Below, one piece after another: positions 1 through 16,600 of a DNA stretch of 23,776 nt (its first letter is position 1; the number at the start of each line of letters is the position of its first letter). Under the pieces are notes generated by a model. The model was not told the DNA's origin. It saw nothing but the letters and a program-made list of their open reading frames with translations, and ran no database searches. This DNA comes from Spirogloea muscicola (Eukaryota; Streptophyta; Zygnematophyceae; Spirogloeales; Spirogloeaceae): the NCBI GenBank assembly GCA_009602725.1, contig WELB01000006.1, positions 616,910 through 640,685 on the forward strand, read 5' to 3'. The translations under genes and the position numbers were made by a program.

Positions 1-1
1 A

Positions 2-310
2 GACGAGTTCTTCCCGCTCGCCATCGATACGCACGGGGCGCTGGGCGCTCGGTGGCTCGAGCTGCTCAACCAGCTCTCACGCCACGCCATTGTCCGCCGC
101 TTCCATGGGGAGCTGGTGGACTCCCATGCAGCAGGGTCGCTAGCGCAGGTGTACCGCATGCGCTTGGCCGTCTCGCTGCAGAGGTCTATGGCCCGCGCGC
201 TGCACCTGCGTGCAGGCAGAGCCCTCGCTGCTGCCTCTGGCTCTGGCCAGGGGACCCGCTTCCAGGAACCCAGTCTCTCTGACCTGAGGCTGCTTAGCAG
301 GGGTTACTGA
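2..310 (+). mobile_element. LINE (non-LTR) reverse transcriptase C-terminal tail, copy A, partial
   Basis: The reading frame is open from the window edge to a TGA at 308-310, about 102 residues. It contains PLAIDTHGALG near its start, then AGSLAQVYRMR and a Ser/Arg/Ala-rich helix (LQRSMARALHLRAGRAL). From family knowledge, this layout (a 'PxAxxTxGxLG' segment after the RT domain, then an arginine-rich terminal helix) closes the ORF2 of LINE-like elements common in green-algal genomes. The RT catalytic part would lie left of the window and is not seen. Assignment is by pattern recognition of the tail only. A weaker alternative is a host gene sharing this tail. Confidence 0.6.
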
Positions 311-720
311 GTGCTTCGTAGCTGCTTCGCTTTTATTCTGTGCTTGTTGTTCTTCGTACTTCCCCAGGCCCCTTCTCGTCCTTTGTACATTCTTTTCTGG
401 GCTGGCTTTTTCCAGCCCCTATCCTCAATGGGCGAGCCCTTCTCTCTGATTTTGGGCTGGCTTTGCCAGCCCCTCTTCTCTATGGGCGAGCACTTCCTTT
501 GGGGCGGGGCGAGCAGGCCGACGTCAACGCCGCTGGCTCGCTTGCGCAGGTCTTTCGCATGCGCCGCCTGTCCATAGCCCTCCAGCGGTCCAAGGCCCAC
601 GCCTTGCAAAATGCGTGCTGGCCGCTCTCTAGCTCCAGCCTCTGGCTTTCGGCAACGGAATTACTCCCTGACCCATTATCGGCCCGACTTGCGCGATGGC
701 GCGTTGTCCCGCATGCAAGG
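311..720 (+). mobile_element. Second, frameshifted copy of the LINE tail (copy B) with its 5' spacer
   Basis: From about 508 the sequence re-encodes copy A: AGSLAQVFRMR and LQRSKAHAL line up with copy A residue by residue in one frame. The match then resumes one frame over at about 611 with MRAGRSLAPASG, against LRAGRALAAASG in copy A. A small indel around 600-611 therefore breaks the frame, so this copy is a fossil. The 5' spacer (about 311-507) carries a 55-bp imperfect tandem pair, listed separately. Copies A and B lie in the same orientation about 390 bp apart. Confidence 0.5.
399..507 (+). repeat. 55-bp imperfect tandem pair with a GGGCTGG...CCAGCCC hairpin in each unit
   Basis: Unit 1 starts at 399 and unit 2 at 454. 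Both begin GGGCTGGCTTT, close a short inverted repeat with CCAGCCCC, and continue with TATGGGCGAGC-like or AATGGGCGAGC-like sequence. They differ by a few substitutions and small indels. The pair sits between the two LINE tail copies. A 17-base piece of unit 1 recurs at 19114-19130. Confidence 0.6.
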
Positions 721-909
721 TGAGCAGGCAGTCAATCCTCTCTTCCTTTCCTACTTTCGTCTTTGCAGTATGTGTGGACTTGTAAGTTGGCATTGCAGCA
801 GCAATCTCGGATGGCCAGACGTTATCCACAAGCGCAGGCTGCACAACATCTGAGACAACAACGCCCATCCAGCCAGGTGCAGCCTGCTTGCCATCCCTTG
901 CCTGCTTAG
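696..909 (+). CDS. Possible two-exon small ORF with a CPxC motif (speculative)
   Basis: An ATG at 696 begins MARCPACK, ending at 719 exactly before GTGAGC. A polypyrimidine tract and TTTGCAG end at 768, and the frame continues from 769 to a TAG at 907-909. Exons 696-719 and 769-909 would give 54 aa that start with a C-x2-C-x5-C motif and become Gln/Arg-rich. The 49-nt intron would be shorter than any intron in the firm gene models here. The ORF overlaps the right end of LINE copy B in a different frame and ends 78 bp from the stop codon of the convergent palmitoyltransferase gene. No family is recognised, and it may be chance. Confidence 0.18.
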
Positions 910-987
910 ACCTGAAAGACAGCTGATCAAGCACGCAGGCTGTTGTTGTGCTCACAGCCACATCAAAGTAACGGCATCAAATGTGTC

Positions 988-3812
988 TCATCGTTTTCTT
1001 GTGGACAAGGGCCACATGATTTCCGCCACATTGGCCATGACACCTCTATTGTACAAATTTCTCGTCACATTACTGGACCCAGGCCTTTGTGATGATCGAG
1101 TCCACCAGGAGAGACTGGAAAGCAGCGCTCCAACGACCTGGCTGCCTCGCTTGACAATATTCCATGGCCATTGTACCTTTGACTGTGCATCGTTGTCCAC
1201 TTCCACGCTAGCTGCTGCCGCTGCCGCGATCTCGCTAGCTTGCCAGCGGCGATAGTCGTCCCATTTGTACATCTGCACAAAAAGCCGGAGCATACTGAGT
1301 CCTCAAACTTCCACTGTTGCCACTTGGCAAGCTACGAGCTTGTGAGCGTCCAGAAAGTAGCTGAAGTTGCAATTATGTGCTGCTCCTCCTAGTGTGATCC
1401 TGAGCCTCTTCAAGCAATTATGGGCTGGTAATCCTCGAGGCTGCACTATGTGGAGCACATACCTCATTCGTCGTTGTGTTGGTAATCACTAAGTACAAGT
1501 GGTAGCAGAAAAAGCTCACAACGAGCACCGAGACAACCATGGAGAAGATTAGCAGCATCGTAGGCATGGCGAAGTAGTGCAGCAGCCACTGCATTGCCAC
1601 TGTTAGCAGGTCAGCTTGACATCTATTCAACCGAACTATCCAACCCCTCTTCGGCTCAAACAAGTCCTTCGTAGCACTTGCAATCAAGTCAAGTAGTGCA
1701 GTTAGATTGCAAGTACTACAGTGCAACAAGTGCAACAAGTGCAACAAGTGCAACAAGTGCAACAAGACAGCCTTCTCATAACTATCTGTCGACCTCCTCA
1801 ATGTTGGCACAGACTGCAGAACTCACCTGCGTGACCAGTGGAAGCCACTCTTTGATAGGCATTGTTGGCACTTGATGGTGACCTGGAAGAACAACAGTGA
1901 AGGCTGATCCAGCATGACTTCTACCATGCATGCAGCATTGCTCGCATTACTGAACTGCAGATTGCACACACAAAGAGCCAACCTTTCAGAGCGTCCAGCA
2001 AGTGCCGCTCCTGAACCTCTCCAGCAAAGACGCATCCAAGGATATATGCACCATACCAGCATATGATGCATTGCCTGCAAGCTCAGAGGCTGTCAATGTG
2101 ACCTCATCCAATGATGCCAATAGGATAAACAGAGCAGGCCTACCTAAAGACCTGACCACTGCAAGATAGGCAGTTCAGCTCACTATTGATGATCATTGTC
2201 ACAGCAGCAATGTTACTGACCATATTAGGAAGGCAAGGAAGAAGCGAATGTTGTTCTCTCCAATGCAATTGTTCTGCAGGCAGGACAAGAGCGAAGTCAG
2301 GCCTACTCCAGCCAAGACAGTTAGCCTACTCAGCCAGGCTCAAGAGATTTCGATACTTCTTAGACTTGAGGTCTGCAACAACAAGGCCTCTATCTTGCTA
2401 TAAGGCATGCCTTCATTAACAACAGCCTATGCATTGACTATAGGCAAAGTGGCTGAGGTCCCATCAAGTCACAACTGGGTAACTTACCATCCAACCGCAG
2501 TGGTGATCAAAACGTGCGACACAACGGTCGCAGATGCTGCAATGTTTGGACCTCGCCGGCCTGCACAAAAGCGGCAGTTAGCTGGCTGGTCTTGCTTGAC
2601 TCGCGTCCTGGCGAGACCTCTGAATCTTGCCTGTGTTATAGCAGAGCAACACTCAGGGCAACCGTGGCAGAGGCGTCCGCAGCCCCACAGCAATGTGGTC
2701 ATGGGACTCAAGCTGAACCTTGCCGACCGCAGCTTACAGACCTCACCTTTGCAATCTGCAGGTCTCACAGAACTTGGGGTTGTATATGATGCCGTCGTAA
2801 GGGTAGGTCTGGAGGTGCCCAGCGACATTGGTGGGTTTGACGTATCCCGGGTCGGCAAAGCAGGTGGCGAAGAAGAGCGCCAGTCCGACGAGGACGACGA
2901 CTGGTGCAGCGTAGCTGCCCACACATATGAGGTGCCGCGCATCCGCGCTCGCGTGGGTTCTCCCAAGGAGCAGCAGCTCATTGCCGTGGCCTTGCCACAG
3001 CCATGCACAGCATGTCCTGCCTACAGTGCAGGCAGAGACATACCAATTCCCTTCCTTGCCACATCGTAACAGTCGACCAGGAAGCATCACCTGTGCACGG
3101 AGGAGATGTAGGGGCCGGGGATGCGGGCGAAGCACGCCTGCCCAAAGGCCGCGTAGCCGCCAGCCAGCACCACCAGGTAGAAGAGCTATGGGACAGGCGC
3201 AATCGTGTCAACAGGACAAGCAAGGGCCAGGCCCAGCCTCGTCGTCGGGGGGCCCCAAGAACGGGCGCTGCCGTCGCAAGAGCCGCCAAGGCCGTGGCGG
3301 CGTAACGAGCGAGCTCGCATTTGCCTCTTGGCCGTCTGACAACAAGGGGTCACTGACAGGCCATTGAGAAGGCAGGCCTGACGGCGGATGCTGGGACCGG
3401 GGCAGCGGACCTGCATCAGTGGGTTGGGGCGGTCGCAGCACCACGTCGCCGTGGCGCCGTAGGCGTCCAGCCCCGCCTGGCCGCACGCCAGCCCCATCGC
3501 GCGCCTGCCGCCGGCCCCACCGTTGCCAGAGCGTTAAGTCACGAGAGCCCGCCGGCAAGCCAGCTCGGCCGCCGCCGCCGCGGCGCCGGCCGAAGGCCCC
3601 GAGCCGCCGCGGTAAGGAAGCCGCTGGGCCAGGTGGCGGGGCGCGGTGCGTGGGGGCTCTCACTCGAGCGCCTCGCAGGCGCCGGCAGTGAGCCAGCGGT
3701 GGCACCAGTGCACTGGCGTGCCGTGTAGCGCCGGCGCGTCGCCGACGAGCAGCACCAGCAGCAGGCCGCCGACGGCGCCCACGTACGCCGCCAGCACGAC
3801 CGCCGCGCCCAT
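988..3812 (-). CDS. PAT17: DHHC-type protein S-acyltransferase (PAT17/ZDHHC4 type)
   Basis: Integral membrane enzyme that transfers palmitate to protein cysteines. Exons in transcript order: 3812-3664, 3504-3411, 3185-3091, 2959-2747, 2560-2488, 2273-2221, 2074-1983, 1882-1827, 1588-1463, 1272-988 (1236 nt, 411 aa, phases agree). Visible landmarks: TM1 about aa 4-23, CCDRPNP in exon 2, TM2 about 84-100, TM3 about 123-147, DPG at 149-151, and a Cys-rich domain with CETC (177-180), [10 protein letters not shown] and DHHC at 202-205. Then come NNCIGE, TM4 about 219-243, TM5 about 286-310, and TTNE (TTxE motif) at 314-317. The catalytic Cys is C205. Exon order and inter-motif spacing match plant PAT17. 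The start is the only usable ATG after the CGG-rich leader. Within exon 10, residues between SK and SSNV align poorly, so a short intron there (donor after TCAAAG) is possible. It shares a promoter with RecQ. Confidence 0.93.
1721..1765 (+). repeat. Minisatellite, 5 x 9 bp (GTGCAACAA)
   Basis: Five perfect head-to-tail copies of GTGCAACAA lie inside the intron between palmitoyltransferase exons 8 and 9. Confidence 0.9.
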
Positions 3813-3993
3813 GGCGGCGGCGGCGGCGGCGGCGGCCTCGACCCTGTGCTAGGGTTCTCGATCTAGGGTTCCAGGGCTCGACAGCCCGAGCCCATAAACC
3901 CCGACCCCTCGGAACCCTAGGCCAGAATCCCGGACCTCGCGGCCCGGACGAGGCCCCCGTCGCCGCCCTCGCTGCGGCGGCGGCGGCGGCGCC
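3813..3993. promoter_or_regulatory. Bidirectional promoter with telobox-like motifs, PAT/RecQ
   Basis: Only 181 bp separate the two divergent start codons. Three telobox-like motifs are present: CTAGGGTT at 3849-3856 and at 3863-3870, and AACCCTAG at 3913-3920. CTAGGGTTCC (3863-3872) and GGAACCCTAG (3911-3920) form a perfect 10-bp inverted repeat, with a 7-bp inverted repeat nested inside it (GGGCTCG at 3874-3880, CGAGCCC at 3887-3893). Both flanks run into CGG/GCC repeats next to the ATGs. No TATA box is evident. In land plants, teloboxes mark promoters of growth and cell-cycle genes; a role here is inferred. Confidence 0.65.
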
Positions 3994-10012
<6,019 letters not shown>

Positions 10013-10607
10013 CCTGAAGCACTAGACGGCTCTCTTAGTAATAGTGCGTAGGGCTATGGAGATTTTAGAGTCACATCCCGTCGCGGTCACATGCGCTGGG
10101 TAGCTTGTAAGGTGTCAAGGTTCATCCTCCCTCCCAAGGGCATCAATGATCAGGGAAGTGAGCATAGGGCAATGTCTGATATATGCTCATCTTCACTGCT
10201 GGTTTGGTAGCAGACTGTTGCTTGTAAATGTGTCTCAAGATCGTGCGCAAGTTGGTAGAAGTGCAGCGGTGAACATCTATGGTGAAGTGGTGAGAAGAAA
10301 GTGTGGTAGAAGGGACAAGCGGACATGCTACAAGCTAGAGCTAGTACTGAGGAGAACCCTTTGGCTTCAACTCGCTTCACAGAACGAACTTCCCTTCTAG
10401 CCCCCAGCTTTCACTGGTAAGACGTGCTTGTGTTTGCGCCACAATAGTGGCGCAGCCACCCTTCATGACAGTATGTGCATGTGCACTCCAGGAGCTCTAC
10501 ATGTTGATTTCTCTTTCGGACATGAGAGCGACAACAGCCAGCTCATTGTACTCGCTTGCACAAAATAAGAAGACTTAAAACGATTTGCAACAAAGTGGTG
10601 AAATTGA
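10013..10607. other. Intergenic space between convergent RecQ and nicastrin genes
   Basis: The 3' ends of two convergent genes face each other here. TGTAA, the usual green-algal polyadenylation signal, occurs on + at 10106-10110, 94 nt after the RecQ stop, and again at 10224-10228. No matching signal was noticed on - for nicastrin. The 84-codon ORF near 10146 resembles nothing and is probably noise. Confidence 0.6.
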
Positions 10608-13600
10608 TCATGCACTCTTCAACCGCTTGCCATAAATAGTCCTGGCGCTGGCAACAATCAGCACAGAGAGCATAGTCACCACAACCCCAACCTGCAGTAT
10701 CCAATCGTCTTGTGACTTTTCGTCCTGCAAGTAGGCCCTCACAGTCAGCGTGCTCCAGAAGCTCTCTGTGAAAACTGGATCTACAGCGTCCATGGTAGTT
10801 CCACCTTCGAGCAGCTGCCAGCCACTGCCATCGTGCTTCACTCGAGGTGAGTGCGCAGGGATATATCTGCGTGGTGCATCAGATACAAAGTGAGTGGTAT
10901 GGCAGCAGACATTTCATCTAAGACGAATGCAGTCTGGTTGCAATGTCTTCAATATCCATGAGGAATATCAGATGCTACTGAGCATGTAGTCAAGTTAGGT
11001 GCAGATTGAGCACTGGCACGGATTGTTACAAAAGGCACAACGACTCTTCTGCTTGAGAAGTCACAAGATTGTATATTAATCTCGGCTGTGGTTACTAGTG
11101 GTTCAACAGAGCACCTTGCAGACGATAGCATACAAAAGCCCTTCGCATTCCACCTGGCTGCAACACACACTTCTCCCTGCCTGCACTCGGATGTCCTTGA
11201 GCATGACCTTTGGGGATCATCTCTGCGTTCAAGCCCGTCATGCATCCCAAGGGCAGCAGCACTTGTCTTGTTGGCCAGAAAATTGTAAGCAAATCTGATG
11301 GTGTCGTGGATGTAGGCTGGATCAGGGTCCTGGGAAGGTGCTCCAAGAAACACGCCAGAGTACTGAGAAGCCCGCGTACTGCTGGGGGTGATGTAACTGG
11401 CAACCAGTGGACAAAGGAGACCAGGATCTGACGTGAGGAAGCATTGCAGCAGTTCTTCAACAAGTGTGCTGTTGCACTCAATGTTGGCTGCTGCATCTCT
11501 TGTGCCGCCTGCTAATAGATGTAGACTGCGAGCTATAACGGTTGCTGCCTTTGTGATCGCCATTGCGTTAACATTGCCTGCAAACGGCAATCACAGCGCA
11601 ACCTTCTAAGTTTCTTAGACAATTTCTTAGACATCTAAAAACAAATGCCTGTACAGTTGCAACTTCAAATGTGACCATGCTCAGCACTTGACCTCCTCAT
11701 TGCCATTTCCCAGAAGCTATTCCTACAAGCAACAGTCATTTGTACAAGTATCACTTTGGGAGCCTAAGCCAAGGTGGTCTGATATAACTTCTATACCTTC
11801 ATCATCAAAGCGGCTGTGGTAGAAAGGATTCTTGAAGGTCTGGTCAAATTCTTCAAGAACCACACCAGCTAGTGAAGGTCTGTGGCCAAGAAATGCCATG
11901 AGAGATGAGGGCGGGATGCCCGGATTGCTTAAGCTCGCTGGAAGGACCTTCGTGTTGGCCACTTTCTCTGCTGCAGCTACCAGAGCGCTGTGTATCTCAT
12001 CTGTCAACTTCTTATCCTGTGGTGAGAACAGCAGGAGCAATAAAATTTGTCAGGTTTTGAAAGTACAGAGGACACATGCAAGAGCAGCCATAAATAATTT
12101 AATAAGACCTTCAAAGACAACGATAAGAAAGTAGCGTACAGCTTCACTGAAATGACCCTTGCATCAAACAGCAACCAGTTGACTGTAAAGCTTGTGCCAG
12201 AAGGGAGTGCTTACCTGCCCAGATTGACGGTGAGTGTACAAAGTCAAAGTCCCTTCAGTAAGAGCCCGACCTACTGATCCAATCTCAAGAACCTGTTGGC
12301 AGGACAAAGTAGCACATCAGTCGATTGGACAAATCACTACCTAGCAGCTCACTCTTGTATTGGAAACCCCTGCCTCAATGTGATCGACTAGATGTGAATC
12401 ACTGAACCACCGAACCACCAGCTGGCATCTGTAGGTCCATGAATAAACAAGTGGATTACGGGAACACAATCACAAGGATTTGTATGTCAGCCAGGGAAGA
12501 CTGCTCATAGCATGTCTGTCCTATCGTGACCTGTTTGATATTTGACAGCTCAAAGTCCACCACGGTCCTGTTGACACCCGTCAGCTGAGCAAGGAACTGA
12601 CGGCTGCCCAGGTATCCCCATGATTCTCCAAGGAGAACCAAAAAGCCAAGCTGTCCAGCAGGACGAAGGCCAGGTGAGAGTCAGAGAAATCGGAGTGCGA
12701 GGAGAATCTGGCCCTGTCCTGGAAGTCAACTAGAAGTTTGATAATCAAGAGATAGGGTGACGTTTATTGGCAATTTCAGTGATGCTTGCAATACCTGCTT
12801 ACTGAGCTGGTGAACTCCCACTTGACTTGTAAGAGCATCCACAGCTGCCAGCAGCGCAACAAAGCCCTGCCATTACTTGAGATCAATCAGCAGCTGTCAA
12901 GCTCCTCGGGGTCAACTACATCGAGAGGTGACCACACCCGCATCTGTATGCTTACTGCAATCAGCATGAGTTACTATGAAACACTTCCTGTTGCAATGTA
13001 AGTTTATGCATGCACAAGCATCACTCTGTTCCTGGCATAAGGGAGTATGCAGAAGCTATTGAAGACCAACTTGAGCTGCCCAATCGCAATCTATATATGC
13101 AATTCTGTTGAACCTTCAACTCTAGGCGGGATGACTGAATGAGTAACTTACAGAAAGAGGAGAATCAGCTCCTGGAGCTACATCACGGAAAAAGGACGCG
13201 GCATCAACAGAGGCCATGGCAATGACGACTTCCTTCTGAGAATCAGCCCTCTCTGCAGGGAATGATGGTAGTGCAGAGAAGACACTGCATAGAACGAAGG
13301 TGACTTGTGTGCGCATCAATGATGCCCAGCTTTACGGCATTGCTGGAAATTTGAGCCCTATGCACGACACATCAAACTGATGGCCAGTGACGACAAATTG
13401 TGCCCGTATGTCAAAGGAGAAACGAACCTGTATCCACCAAGTGGGAGGCAGGTGAGTGATGCAAGGCAAGCAGCAGTGTTGTTTGTTTCAGACTTTGTTG
13501 TCTGCCCAAGACAACCACTGTCCTCGTCAGAGCATCGGCATTTGCCACAAGACATACTTCTGCTATCTAGGGTTCCTTTAGAGGCATGACTAAGCTACAG

Positions 13601-15504
13601 TAAGCAAGTGACAGCAACTTCACCTGCATGATGAAGCTCATTTCAGCAACATACAAAGGTCGCTGGAAGGTGCGCCTCTCATTTACAGCTGAAAACTGAA
13701 CCACCAGATGCAATAATTACGACAGTTGCTAAAAGGCATGCTCTGCATGTATTACAGACATGTGTGCACGTGATGGTGCTTAGACTGATTTAGTAAGGAT
13801 TTGTCAGCGACGATACAGGGATAAACACAGGGCTTACCTCAACAATTGTCTCCGTGGAGTTTGAATCTAGAAGATGGACAGGGAATGGAAAGCGCTTGGA
13901 GACCAAGCCCAAGCCCTGAAGCATGTAAGACGAGTCGCCCCTTGCTATCAGCAGGCACAAGAGGACTGCACAGTATCACTATTTCACCTCATTGTTTGCT
14001 CGTATATCAATAATTGCACAGTCAATTTCAGGTGCACCTGCTCAGGTGTGTACTTACAAAAGGATTCCAAGGATAAGCCTTGTCCTTGTATGGGGCAAAT
14101 TGAGCAAGTGGAAATGTATCACCAGGAGAGAAACCTGTGATATAATGGCGTGTGCAAGCATGGAGAGTTGCAACTCCTGGCGTGAGGCAAAGTACAAATG
14201 ATCTGCTAACTGCTAAAAAGGTTGGATATTAAGATTAACCTAGACAGGGGAAAGAGTATATGAAGGCCTTTGCATCGTCTAGTAGGTACTTAGTCTGTTT
14301 GACATTGGTAGATAGACAAGACCAGCCTTTCAGGCAGAGCTCTAGCTGCAGAGGTGGACAACTTCCTGGTCAGCAAAGGCAAGAAGCCCACGCCTACCTT
14401 GCAGAGAGTGCGTCTGTCTTGTACCTTCCCCATCGTACATAACCAGTACGCCTGCTACATTTTTCTCCAAAGTAGAATCCAACAATGTCCTGCAACCTAG
14501 ACGTCAAAACACTATCACCCTCTGTAGTCTCAAACTGTTCTTATCGTCTTAATTGACTCGCTGCAATTTGCTACACTAGGATAGCAAGGCTCACTTCGTA
14601 GAATTTTTTGGGGAGCAATCCTATCAAATTAGTCAGGAGGTTCTTGGCGAAGACCCTGGTTGGAGTCGCTCCCCCTGCTTACCTTTGCAAAAAGGCCCCA
14701 AAGTCCGATCCAGAGATCAAAATCGCGGATCGATCCACGACCGTCTCATTTGGGCTCTTGAGATGCTTGATGGGAGCACTGACCGTGTATCTCGAAGGAT
14801 CTGCAATGACAATTGATTGCTGTATTGTATTGGCTTTGGTGCGGTAATTTTGACTCTTACTTGACAACCAACCCTTCTTGCTCCACATTTAGCTGCAACC
14901 AAGCAGGGCATGACAGTTTGTATCTGGCAGTGCTGTCGGGCTTCTTTTATCCTACCAGACCTCATTAGTGGTAATTCTTGTATAACATTCAGGCAGTAAG
15001 TACGTATAAGCTACTCATTACGTGACACAGCAGCGGCCTCCAGGCTACACACAGAATGTGTAGTGGTGCATGACCTCATACAGTTGCCAAGGGCCATGTG
15101 CAAGCACGTCTGTTGATCTGTCAGGACTCTCAGCTGTAGCTTGTATGCTTAGGTAGCCATGATTGGCAAGCGTACTTGCGCATCCAAGCTCTCCTTGCAC
15201 GGTCAACAAGCGGACGCAGGGGCTGCCTTCCACGCCAACGTACATGGCCGCAGTCAAGTCGGGGACTGATCCTAGCTGCTCCTGGGATCTGACTGCGTCA
15301 TCAAGGTACCAGCAAACGCGAGAAGGCCCAATCAGCCAAGCAAATCATCTAGAGGAGCCGGCCGGCCGAGCTACAACGATTGCGGTCTCTTGTGGAGCCA
15401 GCAGCACTAGCGTGCAGCAGAGCAGGGCCGTGCTGCTAACCACCGCCTGCGCCAGCGACCGCTGCCATGACGACGGCGATGGCCCACAGGCCGAGGGTTC
15501 CCAT
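10608..15504 (-). CDS. NCSTN: Nicastrin, gamma-secretase subunit
   Basis: Type I membrane glycoprotein that gates substrate entry to presenilin in gamma-secretase, acting in the secretory and endosomal system. Exons: 15504-15444, 15292-15176, 14800-14683, 14489-14398, 14134-14058, 13915-13838, 13695-13624, 13501-13428, 13284-13152, 12866-12795, 12650-12531, 12292-12215, 12016-11797, 11577-11115, 10866-10608 (2034 nt, 677 aa, close to plant nicastrin). Landmarks in order: hydrophobic signal peptide, MYVGVEGSPCVRLL, CLPLGGY, MASVDAASFFRD, GADSPLS, GESWGYLGSR, NPGIPPSSLMAFL, FYHSRFDDEG, a Cys-rich stretch in exon 14, FTESFWSTL, and a single TM at about 648-666 with a short basic tail. At least six N-x-S/T sites are visible. 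The weak point is exon 1: its donor (GTGGTT) is poor, so the signal peptide boundary is uncertain. A longer open frame from about 15611 lacks a good start. Confidence 0.93.
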
Positions 15505-15795
15505 GGTCGCCGCGGCGCCGCCGTCCGGCCGCGGGCGGACGGCGAGGGCCTCACAGGCGCCGCACCGTGTGCATCGGCCTCTCGCGGAGCTGCGACGGCT
15601 GGCGGCACCAAGGACTAGGGAGGACGACGGCGGAAGCAGTTAAACTGCGGCGTCTTCTTCACTACGGCGGAATGGTGACGAGCGCGCAAGAAAGGGCGGC
15701 GACGCAGCCGAGTGCTTGTCCCGGAAGAGCTCACGTTTGTCCCGAGGCCAGCAACTCGTCCCACCCGTTCAAATATACTTTCCACAGTATATAGT
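15505..15795. other. Upstream region of nicastrin
   Basis: GC-rich leader next to the nicastrin start, grading into AT-richer sequence. Small ORFs overlap on both strands with no recognisable product. An AACCCTAA telobox-like motif follows at 15853-15860, about 350 bp upstream of the nicastrin ATG. Confidence 0.4.
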
Positions 15796-15874
15796 GGTAA
15801 TGCTACCGGGAAAGCGCTTTCGGGCCACAGAGGTCATGGACAAGGTGGAGCTAACCCTAACTTACTTATTTCAG

Positions 15875-16600
15875 ACATCATACCCGAAAGTCATATCATC
15901 ATTAGCATTCCCTCAGAGGTAAATGGGAGGCACTGTGTACAGATGATGATTTCCAGACCCCTTCGCGACAAATTGAGGGCACCCCCAGCGCATTCATGAG
16001 AGACTGGGACTCCTTGCAGACAGAATTGCGGCAGTGCGCGACCAAAAGCGATGCCACCAACAGCATCTCAGTAGGCAGACGTCTTCAAGCCAAGCAGACA
16101 CGATGTCAGCCAGCAGCGAGCAGGTGATACTTGGAGCCGAGGTAGCTGAGGGTGCCACTTTTTTTCACATCAGGAGATGGTTAGCTACAGGGAAGATCGT
16201 AGCGCCCTTTGTACTCCTCACCTGCGCCCACTGCATGTCTGCCAAACCAGGGTAAAAGTGGGCTTTTGTAGCGTTTATTGCCTGAAGCGTTGCTGGAGCA
16301 CGTGGACCATCAAAAGGGGGCACATCTACTTGGCATGACATCTTGCAGATGCTCTGCCACTTGGCACTTGCATCGCAAGGAAGCCTTACCAAGGCCATGG
16401 TGAGGTGGTTGTGCACACCAACTAAGGACGCAATGGAGAATGTTGAGCATTGAGGCTTCAGCGATGTCTGCTTGTAATCAACACTCCCACTGCAACAATT
16501 GCAGGACGCAGATCCTAGAGAGTCGAGGCGCAGGTGGAAGACCTCGTCTAGCTCAAATTTTGCTAAAGATGAGGTAGATGGTAGACCCGTCCAGATTAGC
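15875..16600 (+). CDS. Unidentified spliced gene, partial and uncertain model
   Basis: A run of good + strand splice sites suggests a short gene between nicastrin and MND1. Putative exons are 15875-15918 (TTATTTCAG acceptor, GTAAAT donor), 16020-16123 (CCTTGCAG, GTGATA), 16174-16251 (TTTTTTTCACATCAG, GTAAAA), 16349-16399 (ATCTTGCAG, GTGAGG) and from 16505 (CAATTGCAG). The 16174 and 16349 exons are 78 and 51 nt, both multiples of three. Two alternative frames stay open through the last three exons. In one, the product ends at a TAG near 16574 with an Arg/Leu-rich C-terminus. In the other it runs on antisense to MND1. No start codon could be fixed and no family is recognised. The 145-codon ORF on - at 16165-16602 covers the same ground and may be only MND1 3' UTR. 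Confidence 0.28.

Noticed and set aside
2407-3069. 220-codon open frame on +
   Set aside because: It lies antisense to palmitoyltransferase exons 4 and 5, whose DHHC and DPG motifs are unmistakable on -.
13567-13576. CTAGGGTTCC inside a nicastrin intron
   Set aside because: It is identical to the promoter telobox element, but a single copy deep in an intron is compatible with chance.
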